Assembly (NCBI GenBank): GCA_963693285.1
Contig: OY848924.1
Span: forward strand, 2,594,144-2,658,143
DNA from: Xestospongia muta
Taxonomy: Eukaryota; Porifera; Demospongiae; Haplosclerida; Petrosiidae
Reading direction: 5' to 3'
Length of the DNA: 64,000 nucleotides
Below the pieces are notes generated by a model that saw only the letters and a program-made list of their open reading frames with translations, was not told the origin of the DNA and searched no databases. A program made the translations under genes and the position numbers. Position 1 is the first letter of the stretch; each line of letters opens with the position of its first letter. Shown piece by piece: positions 33,420 through 46,500 of the stretch.

Positions 33420-36400
33420 TTACTACTCAGATAGTGATTACATTTGCAAAATCTTGTTCTTGTAAGTCTCAACCCCTAGTCAGCTCTCTTTCTGTTTCCT
33501 CCTCACCACTTCTTCCCTCCTCTAGTACTAACCTCACCACTCTTTCAATATTCTACCCAATACCCCAAATCTCCAGCCCTCATCTTTTGGCATACCCATT
33601 TCACTTCACCACTCTAATACTTCCTCGTCCTTTTCCTCTGCTGCTTCTGCATCTCCTCTACCTTTTCATTCTAATCATTCTCCTCCTACTACTTTACCCT
33701 CTTCCACTGCCAGCACTCCATCACTCTCTCTAAATCATTCAACTGCTCCTCTTGCTATTACCACTGCTGCTCCTACTATTATCACTGCTGTCCCTTCCAT
33801 AACCACTCCCTCTTCCTCTGCAACCTCTCTGCCTAAATCCTCACAGAATTCTTTTTTACCCAAAAGTCATCATCGTCCTTCATGAAAACCTCCACTCCTT
33901 CCTCTTCCTCCACACTTTTTATGTCATAAAACAAACTCCACCTTTCATTTCATCCACTCAATCAAGTCCTCAATCCATTGTACCACTTCCTCCCCCTCTG
34001 CCAAGTCTTCAGCCCAGCTTACCAACATCTCATCCTTCTTCAAATCTCATACCTAACTTACCTCTACCTCCTCTTGCCTCATCATTTCATTGCAATGCTC
34101 CATTACTCCCTTCTTCAAGTCACCAATCCGATCTACTCTTATATCCTCCTCATCCAAGTCTTCAACCCAACCTACCTTCTCTTCCACTTCCTCCTACTCT
34201 TCAATCCAGTCTACCACTTCTTTTGCCTCCACCTTTCCCTTTACCTCCTCCTTTTTCTCAACCCCTCCCACTACTACCTCCTCAACATTCAACTCTTTAT
34301 CCCAATGTCCCAACATCTCTCTACTCACAAGCTTGTCACCCTCCATCTCTTTCTCTTCTTTCTCACGATCATCAGCTTCTTCCTGTTCTATCAAACCTTC
34401 TATCAACTTTGCTTGTCCCATTCCTCTGTCTTCCTGCTTCCAACTCACATTGTCAAACTCAATAAAGATCTTCTATTTTAATGCTCGCAGCATTCTTCCT
34501 AAACTAGATGAACTATCTGCTCTCTGCTCTGTCCCCAATCCTGATCTGTATTGTGGAATCTTGGCTATCTGTTGACATTCCCAATCCTGATATTGCTCTG
34601 GCTAATTACATCTTATTCTGTCGTGACTGTAACCACCATGGTGATGGTATTGCTGTCTTTGTAAAATCTCACTTTATTGTTTCTGATGTTTATGTTTCTC
34701 CTAAAATTGAATTTCTTCTCCTATCTATTAAAGTTAATCACTGCTGTTTTTCAATTGACACTTACTACTGATCTCCATCCTTGTTTGATGATCTGTATCC
34801 CTTATTTGATGACCTCACATCCTATAATCCCTTTTTTTTCTAATCTTATCCGTTTAGGTGATTTTAACATTAATGTTTACTCTACTTCTTCCTCCAGGAC
34901 CAAACTGGATGTCATCATATCTGATACTTTTAACCTTAAGCAAATCGTTAATGCTCCCACTCTTCTCACACTGATACACCTTCCACTATTGATTTTGTTT
35001 TTCTTCCATCTAACATTGACACTCCTCCTTGTAGTATTCTTCCTCCTGTCTTTTATTCAGACCATTTCTCTATTCTTTTCTCCCTTCCCACTGATTCTGT
35101 TAACAGTCCCTACCCCTTCCCTCCTCGTAAGGTCTGGCTATACCATCTCGCTGACTTTGAGCATGCTAATGCCCCTCCTCAGTTCCATTGACTGGAAGGA
35201 ATTACTCCCCTTGTCAGATCCTAACTTTTCCTGGGCCATATTTAAAGAACTTTTCCTCCACATTATAACCACCACTGTTCCTAGCAAACTTGTATACCCC
35301 CTACCAACTCTTATTATCCTTGGATCAAACGATCATTCCTTAACCATGTCAAAAAAAGAAAGTGAATCTTCTCTTTTGCTAAAGATCTGGTTCTCCTTCT
35401 CTTTGGGCCAAATACAGTTCTTATTGTAACAAGACCCTAGCTTACCTCAGACACCTAAAATCCAAATTCTTTCATAATTTACTCACTTCTCCCTTACTAC
35501 GGTCTTTTTGGTCTGCTGTTAAATGCATTCGCTCTAAACCTCTCTCCATTCCCTCCCTTATCTATAATGGTTCTCCTGTAACTTCATCCTCTTCTAAAGA
35601 TGTTCTAAATCAATACTTCTCTTGTTTCAACACATCAACTGCCCCTTTACCTCCTCCAGCTCATAATCCCTTTACTTCACTACATGACAACTCTCCAGAT
35701 TTTCTCTGCAACCCAGATGAAATCTGTAGTCTCATTTTTTGTATTCCTGTTGACATTGCTTCTGGTCCTGACAGTATCTCCTCTATTATACTCCACAAGA
35801 CAGCTCTTAATATTTCACCTCCTCTTTCCCTTATTTTCAATTCCTCTCTCTCAACAGGTATATTTCCTTCAGACTGGAAAAACTCCAATATTGTACCTAT
35901 CCCCAAATAAAAAACTCTTCTTCATCCCCTTCAGACTATCGCCCAATCTCTCTACTTTCACTCCCAAGTAAGATCTTAGAACGTCATGTCTTTAACTATC
36001 TATACAAATTTTGTTCTGCTCACAATATCCTTTCAAATTGTCAGTTTGGTTTCTGACCAGGATTCTCAACTGAAACTGCTATATTATCTATTGTCAAATC
36101 TTGGTTTTCTTCACTGGATCACAAAAATGTAGTCTGCAGTTTTTTTCAATCTCACTAAAGCATTTAACTCAGTCCCTCACAAGCCCCTACTTGACTCCTT
36201 ATCTTCGCTCGACCTTCCTTATCTTTTATCTTGGCTCCATAGCTATCTGCAAGGGCATACCCAACAAGTAATCATAAATGGTTCTCTATCTTCTAAATCT
36301 CAAGTCACACTGGTGTGCTCCAAGGTTCCATTCTCGGGCCTCTCTCATTCATCATCTATATAAATGACATTGTTAAACTGTCCCTCCTCTCTTCAGCCAC

Positions 36401-37430
36401 CCTCACTCTTTATGCTGATGACATCCTTCTTTTGCAAGAAATTTCTTTTACAACCTCAATGTCCACTGTTCAATCCAACATCAATCTTATTTCATTGTGG
36501 ATTACCTCTCATCATCTTACCATCAACTCAAAATAAAACTAAATACATGATTGTCTCTCGTAAGCCTCCCTCCTATCTAACCTCCCTCTCTCCTCTTTTC
36601 TTAGACAGTTCTCAACTTGAACGAGTCAATTCCTTTAAATACATTGGTATTATTATCATTTCTAATTTATCATGGTCTCTTCACATCCAATATGTCCGCA
36701 CTAAAGCTCATCAAACTATCGGAATCATCTACCATAACTTCTATAAGCATGCTTCTCCTCATACTCTTCTCTCACTTTGTATTGCTTTCTTGTCATTAAC
36801 TATTTCTCCTACTGCACCTCTGTTTGGGACCCACCCATATCTTCCACTAATGCTGAAATTCTTGAGAAAACCCAACACTGCTCTAAAATGTGCTCTCATA
36901 ACGGGACAATGATTACTCATCTCTTCTCTCAACTTTTAACATTCTGACCCTCTCAACTTGTCACTCTATTTTCAAATTATGTCTTCTCTATAAAATCACT
37001 AACAATCTCATCTAATTTCCCTCCCCTATTTTCATTTGCAAGCGTCCGCCAAGTTATGCTTCTTGTCACTTTGATCCTCTCACTTTTACTATCCCTTTTT
37101 CTCACTCATCTGCCTCACAAAAGTCATTTGTCCCTTCTGTTCTCTCTCTCTGAAACTTACTTCCTTATCATGTAAAATGTAGCTCATCTTTAATCACTTT
37201 TAAATCTTAAATAAATATGCTTCTTTACAAACCATCAACTCACCATCAGTTATCACACTAAAACCTATCATATACCATCAGTCACTTATTTTATCTCTGT
37301 ATTATTAATGATACTATATCCTGTACTTTAATACCTTAATTCTGTATTAATTATTGTTCTATTCACTTTGTGCCCTTTAAACTAGCAGTTGCTATTGGGC
37401 ACTTGTTTTGTCAATAAAGAAAAAAATGTG
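33420..37430 (+). mobile_element. L2/CR1-like LINE, broken
   Basis: A pyrimidine-rich 5' part (about 33420-34450) gives Ser/Pro-rich frames. The endonuclease follows (IFYFNARSILPKLDELSALC near 34470, HGDGIAVFVKSHFIVSDVYV near 34650, LGDFNINVY near 34855), then a reverse transcriptase (GVLQGSILGPLSFIIYINDI near 36315, catalytic LYADDILLL near 36410). Many stops and frame changes lie between. The 3' end (ttgggcacttgttttgtcaa, then taaagaaaaaaa) fits the short-tail ends of CR1/L2 elements. The 5' boundary is approximate. Confidence 0.75.
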
Positions 37431-37664
37431 TTTGGAATTAAGAAATATAATTGTGTGAGTTTCCAATTCATTTGAGTGATATATTAAAAATGGCAATACA
37501 TTTCATGAGTCAGTTTCAGCTATAATCCCTACTATTTAAAGTATAGACTTTAACATTACAAGTATTACTTTAAGGTAATAGTGAGTGACATTATTTTTTA
37601 ATACCATTATTCACATATATAATATGAATCGTATGTTTGAATGTTAATGGACACATGTAATAAA

Positions 37665-38232
37665 TAAATACATGTATAGTTCAAATTTTAAGTCAGATAT
37701 ATTTGTTTTTCCAGTTGTCATGGAAACTCCATACAAAAGTTCAGTCAAGAGGATGATCTGTTTATTGGGAATTAAATTTTAAGTGAATTCCATCTGTATC
37801 TTTAATTAGATCATTACTTGAATCCTTCTTGATAGCAAAGACAAATAAGAATTTTCTTTAAGAAAAATCTACAGAGATAGAGTTCAATTCATGAGGTCAT
37901 ATTATCACTATCACTAATTCTAGAGATTGTCATTAGACCTCCATAGGATGGTACTGAGTGTAAGAGGTAGTGTCTATATTCACTTATACATTGTATTTCT
38001 TAATGTGTGACACAAGTGACAGGACAGTTACCAGTTACATATGTCCATCCACACCAGATCACTCATTTGGTTTTTACTACATATACAATAAGGAGTCCAC
38101 CACTCATCTTGACAATGTCACTGAGAGAAAAAATCAATCTGATAAGTTTGCATTTGAGAGGTGGGGCTCATAAAGATAATTAATAGGCCGAGCTCATTAT
38201 TTTAGTAGGCGTGGTAGTGGTCCACGTGGAAA
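37665..38232 (+). repeat. Duplicated upstream block, copy 3
   Basis: It matches 30245-30480 and then, after about 200 bp of unshared sequence, the 180 bp before the GGPPS-like start codon in copies 1 and 2. It marks the left part of duplicated unit 2. Confidence 0.65.
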
Positions 38233-38395
38233 ATGGTTGTTGGTCAAGTAAAGAAAGCAGATGACTATGAACGAATATGTTTATTAGTATAATTCTTTGT
38301 TATGTATCATTGTGTCTTGTTAATAGATATTATGAGAACCATATGATTATATATGTCAAGTTAAAGGCAAGGAAGTTAGAGTGAAATTGATTGAG
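38233..38395 (+). pseudogene. GGPPS-like exons, copy 3 (broken)
   Basis: Exon 1 (38233-38274, ends KADDYER) has lost its GT donor exactly as in copy 2. Exon 2 (38327-38395) has the TGA at 38333-38335 seen in copy 1. Exon 3 (AFNSWLQ...) is absent; kinase exons follow from 39154. The sharing of the lesions among copies suggests either repeated gene conversion or that the copies were dead before the last duplication. Confidence 0.7.
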
Positions 38396-39153
38396 GTAAT
38401 TGAACTATGTTAACACAGCTATATAACTTAGGTGATGTCATATTTTACTGTCTATAGTTAATATTAAGAGTGTATGTGGTGTGGATCAGTTTAATACACA
38501 ATGAATAGGACTGGTAGTTTTTGGGTTTAAATCAAATATAACTGAATCTTACCTACCAAATCTATTTTTGTTCTAATGTTTAAAGATTAGCGTCTAAGGT
38601 ATGTAGTATTAATTTCCCATTAAAGTACATTATCTGTTACTGACACTCTAGACATGACCTTTAATGATACAATAAACTTGATATGGTAGCAGCTTATCTT
38701 GTGTACATGTCTTGTTCTCCCTCACTATGATTGCTCTAGTTTTAAGTTTAATAATGTAGGATTATGTTTAGTTGTCTTCCATGTGGTTTCTGTTTAACCA
38801 CACCCCTATTTTAATTAGTACTAATTGCATTCCTCAATCAACTGATTAGAATCAGTGCAAATTGAAATTACTTTTTCACTTCTTATATTATAGATACACT
38901 GTGTCTGCTGCTCATAGTACATTTAGTATTTGAATATATGGATCAAAACTTAGATAGTTGTATTAGACATTCATTACCTAGAGGACTAGATGAATAAACA
39001 ATTAAAGTAAGTAATGACAGGGGCAAAAGGAAAGAGGTTGAAAGAAATGTGTCTGTAATCACTTAAACTATTATTACAACTGTTGTCATCTAAGTGTCCT
39101 TTATACTAACCTGTAACCATTTTATATTTATCATTATTTTATTCTCTCTTTAG
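38396..39153. other. Intron-like spacer between GGPPS and kinase exons, copy 3
   Basis: No exon or repeat was recognised. The end (39136-39153) is a pyrimidine-rich acceptor for the kinase exon. Confidence 0.4.
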
Positions 39154-40305
39154 AACTATTTACATCAGATACTTGTTGGAGTTAAATGGATACATTCTAA
39201 TGACATTATCCATCATGACTTGAGCCACATAATATTCTTGTCAGTAGTGGTGTTGTCAAAATTGCTGGCTTTAGTCTCTCTAGAGCAATTGATGACAATA
39301 TCATGTTATCAACACAGGTTAGCTATCATATGTACACCCTGTGTGTGTGTGTGTGTGTGTTAAATTATTGTCCATGTTGTATATAACTATTAATAACTTA
39401 TGTCTAACTAGTATTGACAAAACCTTCCAGTATTATTACACAGACACACATGTACATATCTCATGGATAGCAATATTAAGATAGTTCACTTTATTATGAA
39501 GTACTGTAACACTGCAGTCTTTACAACTGATATATATGAAGAAAATGTCCTTTGTGTAAAATGAGATTTAGATGCTTCAAACCTTTGTAAATTGTCCTAG
39601 TATAGAGGTGTCCTTAATATATAATGATGTGGTAATAATATACTTAGATATTGAACAAGTGTTCTATTGTTAGTCCTTATAAACCCAATATCTATAGATC
39701 TAGATTTTGTAGTAAGTTATTTTTAGTTGTTGTGATGAGCTTCTATCAATCTATCTTTTCCTTAACTGTTGTCAGTGTACTAGTTGACCTGTTAAAACTG
39801 TCAGCCACAGATCTATCTCAAACAGGACTAATGAGTTTTGTGGCTAGGTAGCAACTGTCAGTTTGAATAAGTACTAATAGTTAGAGGAAGAAGACCTTAG
39901 AAAGGGAAGTAGTAATTATTAGTCTGGTTACCTAGCTAGCCACATAAAGGAGATATAGGTTGGACTGTCATGATGTTATCATAACTAATATTAGACTCAA
40001 TATGGCTATGAGAGTGACATACATTGTATATAGTTGATATTGCTTGACAGGTTGCCCTGTTAAACTACAACAGTTGTGAAACGTACATGTATTAGATGTA
40101 AATTGTATTTAGTCTTGTGGTTGTTGATTGTTAACAGTGTTTGGAGTTCTGGGGATTTTTCTTGAAGGTTTCTATGTCAGGGTCACTGTATAATAGTTAC
40201 TACTTGTGGTTACTGTTACTACTACTTGTTATAATGATGAATTCCTGGTAGGACTAACCCCTACTTGTACTGGTACACTGTTGTTGATATAATTAACTAT
40301 TGTTT

Positions 40306-40341
<36 letters not shown>

Positions 40342-40343
40342 AG

Positions 40344-40454
<111 letters not shown>

Positions 40455-41040
40455 TAAGTTATACTAAACACTTTATAACATAAACTAGCTAGTGTCATTG
40501 AGCATTAGTCTTGAGGCCAGATGTTCTGCAAGGGGAGGGAATGTCTGGACAAATCTGCATTCAAAGCTAGTCTTCTGCACTGACTTTATGCAGACCAATC
40601 AAATTGGTTGTGTCATGTGATTGCACAGGACCACGCCTGCAAGTTAATTAAAATATGGTTGAAGATGCAATTTAATTCTTTTACTGTCAGATTTCACCTC
40701 TCGATAGACTTCTCAAGTGCACACTCACAAACTATAAAGTAACATTTAATTGTTGAGGTGTTAAATAAAGTACCACTAGGTACATGTGTAACAGGAAGTC
40801 ATGTGATCTTCAATTATAATAACATTCATAATTGTTCAATTTTGAAATGTGAGTTTGTCCAGATGTTACCTTCCCTTGTATAACATCTGGCTTTGAGACT
40901 CCATGTACATGTACTGTTATCTACAATGTATATAACCTGTTCTTTACTATTAATTCTTTGGTGAATTGTGTCATTGTAACTAAAGCATCCATTCTTTTAA
41001 AGAACACTTAGTAACAAGTATGATATAGATTATAAATAAT

Positions 41041-42481
41041 AAAGCTAATTGGATCAGACTTTTAGAGAGAAGGATCTAGCATACTAAGTTGTAAGTATTA
41101 ACTGATATATCATTTTGTATTTCTTTATATAGACCACTTTTTGCTTCAAAAAGAAGTGGACAAATAGCACAACTTGAAGAGATATTTCAGTAAGTAACAA
41201 AATTAATTGACAAGTTGATAGATAGATATTTGAAGATATGTAGTAATCACTTACACACACACATTGATCAATGTTAACTTGATGTACTGATGTTACTAGG
41301 TGGATTACCACAGACACCTCACCTTAGTCACTGACATATAATATATTTCCTGAAATTCAATAGAACTCTAAAATACTGCTATGTGTACTATTGATATAAG
41401 AAGTCCATAGCCTCAAAGTATTTCATGATGATGTACTACCATAAGGGTACAAATTTTTGTGGGACATTTAATTTCGCTGTATTCATGGGTTGTTGTTTTA
41501 AGATGAAATTTAACTTTTATTCCACCCACGCATAATCACGTGATAACGGCTACTGTAAAGGGATCATGTTGGTTACTTCTTTCTTTTTTACACTGAAGTA
41601 CTTCTCCATCAACTGGCTCCCAGATTTTTTTATATATATGGTCCCTCTCACCATGGATTCATAGGAATAGCTAGCTATACTTCGCGAAAATCACGCTTGT
41701 TTTCACAACATGTGTCTGATACCACACCAATTAATTAATACCTTACACCCCCTAAACACGAAATTTAAATAATAAAGCTTATTGTATCAGACTTTAGCAT
41801 ACTAAGTTGTAGGTATTAACTGATATATCATTTTTATTTCTTTATATAGACCACTTTTTGCTTCAAAAAGAAGTGGAGACATAGCACAACTTGAAGAGAT
41901 ATTTCAGTAAGTAACAAAGTAAATTGACAACTTGATGGATAAATGGATATTTGAAGATGTGTAGTAATCACTTACACACACACATTGATCAATGTTAACT
42001 TAATGTACTGATGTTGCTAGGTAGATTACCACAGACACCTCACCTTAGTCACTGACATATAATATATTTCCTGAACTTCAATAGAACTCTAAAATACTGT
42101 TATATGTACTATTGATATAAGAAATATTTCTTGATGATGTACTATCATAAGGGTACAAATTTTTGTAGGGGATGTAATTTCTCTGTATTTGTGGGTTGTT
42201 GTTTTAAGATGAAATATAAGTTTTGTTCCACCCACGCATCATCATGTGATAACGGCTACTGCAAAGGGATCATGTTGGTTACTTCTTTCTCTTTTACACT
42301 GAAGTACTTCTCCGTCAACTGGCTTCCAGATTTTCTTGTATATATGGTCCCTCTCACCATGGATTCATAGTAATAGCTAGCTATACTTTGCAAAAATCAC
42401 GCTTATGTTCACAACATGTGTCTGATACCACACCCATTAATTAATACCTTACACCCACTAAACACGAAATTTAAATACTAA
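41041..42481 (+). repeat. Tandem duplication of about 735 bp including a kinase exon
   Basis: 41041-41774 and 41775-42481 share the same order: a splice acceptor, the 57-nt PLFASKRSG exon, an intron, and part of the MITE with TACCATAAGGGTAC ends. Pseudogene copy 1 has this segment once (6220-6600) and without the MITE, so the MITE came first and the duplication second. Confidence 0.75.
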
Positions 42482-42535
42482 AGCAACATTTAAAAAATAC
42501 GAACAAATAACCCTTGAAAATTAGTACCCTTATGG
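42145..42535. mobile_element. 391-bp MITE with CCATAAGGGTAC ends, TA target
   Basis: The ends are (T/C)CATAAGGGTACaAATTTT and its reverse complement at 42518-42535, flanked by TA on both sides. Copy 1 (about 6585-6612) has the joined flank with a single TA. A truncated second copy lies at 41439 to about 41769, without its right end, as part of the tandem duplication. There is no coding capacity. TA duplication fits Tc1/mariner-type mobilisation, but the family was not identified. Confidence 0.65.
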
Positions 42536-43264
42536 TATGTTCCATCATCCTTTGAAAGACTATATGTAGTAGGAGACACTTTGTGGATGACTGGAATGTT
42601 TAATTGTATTCATGACATAGTTAATTGTATTCACATGTACACAAACTTCCAAATATGGTCATGAGCTAGGCAATAGTTCCTTCTTCCTTAGTTATAAATT
42701 ATTGTCTATGTAAACTGTGTTCAGTTATGTCCATGTAGGATGTTTGATAATATAACATTGTTAGTTTATATATTACATGATCTCTTATTTACTATAGATT
42801 AGTGAGTCAGAGACAACTGCTGACAAATTTGCTATCTCATGTCAGAAATATCATGATCCTATTCCTTTCTTTCGTTATAATCCTCAACTAATAGAGGGTG
42901 TGTCTCCTGGAGAGATTGATGACTGGAAAATAGTGGAACTAATACTACATTTCACATTTTATGTTATTCATATAATAATGATTATTTTGTCATGAATTTT
43001 AACAAATTAACAACTTTAACAATAAAAATTAACAAAAAAACAGCAGCAAACATAACAAAAGAAATTAAGTGCCTAGACTATAAGTTTTAAATTTTGTTTG
43101 GAAGAGGCAAATATCAAAGTAAAAAATGTAGAGGACTGGAGACTAAGTAGGTGGAGTTAAGTCTGCAGTACATAGAAAGTAAAGACATTTGTCATATACA
43201 GTAGATTACTCAATTATAACATCATTAAAGACTCAGTTATACAAATATTAATTATCTAATATAA

Positions 43265-43596
43265 TTATAGTGTTGTATGATAAAATGTCTCACTTTCTAG
43301 CTGACTTTTCATTCTTGTACCAATGTCCTTTAACTCCTGGTTCTGCTTTAGAAGGAAACCACAAAGAGCTTTTAAAAACTGAATTCCTTTTTCTTGAACC
43401 TGTCGTTGTAGTTCAGTAACTACTTTGTCTGCTTTGTCATAATCATCACCACTCATACTTTTCACATCTTCTTTAAAATTGCATGATATCAATCTAGCAG
43501 TAATGAGCCGATTAACAATGAACATGGGTTTAACTTGAATGGCTTCACAAATATCAGCAAAGTAATCCAGAAATATTTCTGATGGATCAATAGTGT
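43265..43596 (-). CDS. Gene B last exon: CARD-like domain
   Basis: This exon of 110 codons plus stop reads DTIDPSEIFLDYFADICEAI, then MFIVNRLITARLISCNFKED, YDKADKVVTELQRQVQEKGI and FLKALCGFLLKQNQELKDIG. The order of helices, the L..LI..gLIs spacing, the 'dkA..vl..L...G...F..L...L' pattern and the length of about 90 residues resemble a CARD. It could instead be another Death-fold member. CARDs join proteins into filaments that activate caspases or NF-kB adaptors. This exon has no match in gene A. Confidence 0.5.
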
Positions 43597-46500
43597 CTAT
43601 AAAATGTAACAATAAAAGGAAATATAACTGAATTAAAGAACAGTTAGTAAACAATGTAGAAGAGAAGTAGTTAATTAATATATCTTAATATCTCATGATC
43701 TCAGTAATCAAATACAACTCTAAGTAGTCTATTTATCAACATATATAAACTACTTATGTCAACTATAACAATCTAGACTATAAAAAAACTCTATACAAAA
43801 ACAATCATCACATATATTATATGTAGTGTTTATTATTTAGGTGTCTTATATTACCTTGTTGTGTAGTATCACTAGGGAGAGTATCTGCTTTGTGTTCACT
43901 TGATAGTTCATTAGTAGAATGTTGCTATTGGATACAGGATATAAATGATGATATATGAGGTGTAAAGTATTGTAGTATTACAATACACAAGATTGATGAT
44001 GTAACTATTGTTTATATTATTGATAAGACTGGAGGTGAGGAATTACAATGTAATTGTTAGTAGTAATTATTGTCACATAGTGAAACTATCAATCTATCTA
44101 TGTCAAACTTAGGAATGCTTCTAACAATGATCTATTGATGCTCTATGATGTTCTATTTATAAAGAATGCTTCATGAGTGTGGCTATTCAATTGCATGGCG
44201 AGATGCCAGAAACTACTTTTTGTATTATCAGGAACACATTACTTCAACAATTGAGATTTTCATTTTGCCTGTTAATAGATCAGACACCCTTTTTGAAATT
44301 AAACTAGTCAGTGTCTGGAATGAGACTACACAGTTTACAGAAAGCAAATGATCTGATTAGCAAGAATACCTCCTAATAATGAGTTATTATTGAATTGTTC
44401 CTAATGACCCTGGCTTATTATAAAGAAAGACTTTGATTTGTTTTTAAATTTTACTGTGCTAAGGATCAGCTGGAAAACTTACTATTATAGCTATAAATTA
44501 TCCATCAGTAATTTTACTTATTATAGTGACTTGATAATAGTGTCAGGTATCTTGAATTATATGTATATCCTAACACTTTTAACAAATCAAATTTATTAAT
44601 GACTACAATCAATACAATCTACTATATAAGTGTATAAATCATACCTGATATTCCATTGATACGTTGTCAGTAATATAGACTTCAGTTGAATCAACAGTGC
44701 TTGATTCCTTTCCATGTTCTATAGAATATTGAGTAGAATAAAGTGACAATTATGTGATAGGCTAAATGTTGTAGCAAATGTTTGTGTCATATACCAATAT
44801 GTATTGAAGTTGTCAATTGTAACGTCAGATCAGTTAATCACATTACTGTTCTAAGAAGAGGAACTGATTACTGACCAATAAGCAAATTTTTAATACTAAA
44901 GCAATTTACTATAGTAGAAGTTAGTTATACACCTAGCATGGTCTACACTTGTTTATCAAACCTTGTTCCTGTGGCACTCAGTTCAATAAATCCTTTATAT
45001 TGGTATATAATCTATACTTGTTAAATTACATGATGTAATGGGAGCCCTACATTTGTATCAAATGAAGTAAATATGTTTGTTTTAAAAGAAATATAATGAG
45101 TATTTCTCTAATCTATATATTATCCACGAACCATTGTGTAATACAAAGGTTTAGTAATATGGACTTACCATCAGTTTGTTCATCAATTTTGTTTTGGTGT
45201 GTTTGTGTTATATGTTCTATAATAACAATATATAACAATTAATGAAAGTGTTTTAATATAACAGTAGCAGCTATTAAAGCAACATTATTATTATATTATA
45301 AACTATTACTTGTAAGCTATTACTTAACTCAATGAACAGCTAAATCATTGAAATTATAATTAAAGATACAGGTATCTTTATATTGGTAGTTCCCTTTAAG
45401 ATTATTAACTAATTAAGTATCATCATCAGTTAACTCAAATCTACACACACATATATTTATAATAATATACCTCTGACATTATTCTCTTGTTGTTCTTGGG
45501 TAGACTTCTTAGTTTTAGGCAAATCATCTAATGTTGTATAAAATAAAAGAATTATATAAAAATAAGTTAAATATTAGATACATAGAAATCAAACACAACA
45601 TGTATTCACTAATACTTTGTTATGAACATAATTAAACTAAATTAGTTTCATTTACTTTCCAAAGTAGACAGACAATTGATAAAATATTTGTTCATATTTA
45701 AGATAATTATATAGCAATGTATGTGTTATCAATTGAAAATAAATTCCTCATGTTATAATGTTAGAAACATAACATGTATGTAGAAAATAATTAATTTTAG
45801 CTAAAAGATCAACTGCTTAGTTGCCATTACCTGAATTAAAGTTACTACTGTGCTTACGTTTACAAGAGTCTGGATTGGTTTCTATAGAAACAGACAACAT
45901 AACATATCATAACTCCAAATACGAGTGTAAAAGTGAGTTAAAATGGTGTAAAAAGTTATCTGTAAATGTAGATATTATAATTTAACAAGTGTGTGTGTGA
46001 CACTTAAAATATATCTACCTAATTGATCATCATCTTTGTTATCAGATTGTTTGAGCTTCTTTGATGTTGAAGGGGAAATAGATCTCTTACGCTTAGCAGG
46101 AGCTGAGTATAGATAAAGTCATGTTTATGTAACACTATGATGTCATAATAAAAACAAAGCATATTCACTACCTATTTAGCAAAATTAGCTATATTTCATA
46201 AGATGTCGTTATTGTTGATAGGGCATGAATTAAAAATGGCATGATTAAAATATATCCCTTACTATAATATATGGGTACTATTTCTAGACCACACCCCAAA
46301 ATATTCTAAAAACATTCTACATGTGTACATTCTACTAAACCTCCACTTGATTTTGTCACTAATCAATTAACTTTCATATACCAGAGTCAGGTGGAAGTTA
46401 CATGTTCCTTCCTCTATTGTGTAGCTATGGGCAGCTCATGTTAATATGTAGAAATATATATACTGTCATGTTCTATGACAGTTAAAGATGATATGATATT

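Noticed and set aside
33420..34575. Long Ser/Pro-rich open frames and an antisense Glu-rich frame at 34194-34448
   Set aside because: They follow from pyrimidine-rich DNA in the 5' part of a LINE; composition alone keeps the frames open.
42131..42370. Plus-strand 79-codon frame (MMMYYHKGTNF...)
   Set aside because: It lies inside the MITE with CCATAAGGG ends; it is non-coding and the related copy at 41439 is broken.
44166..44351. Plus-strand 61-codon frame
   Set aside because: It lies in a gene B intron, lacks splice or start context and matches no family.
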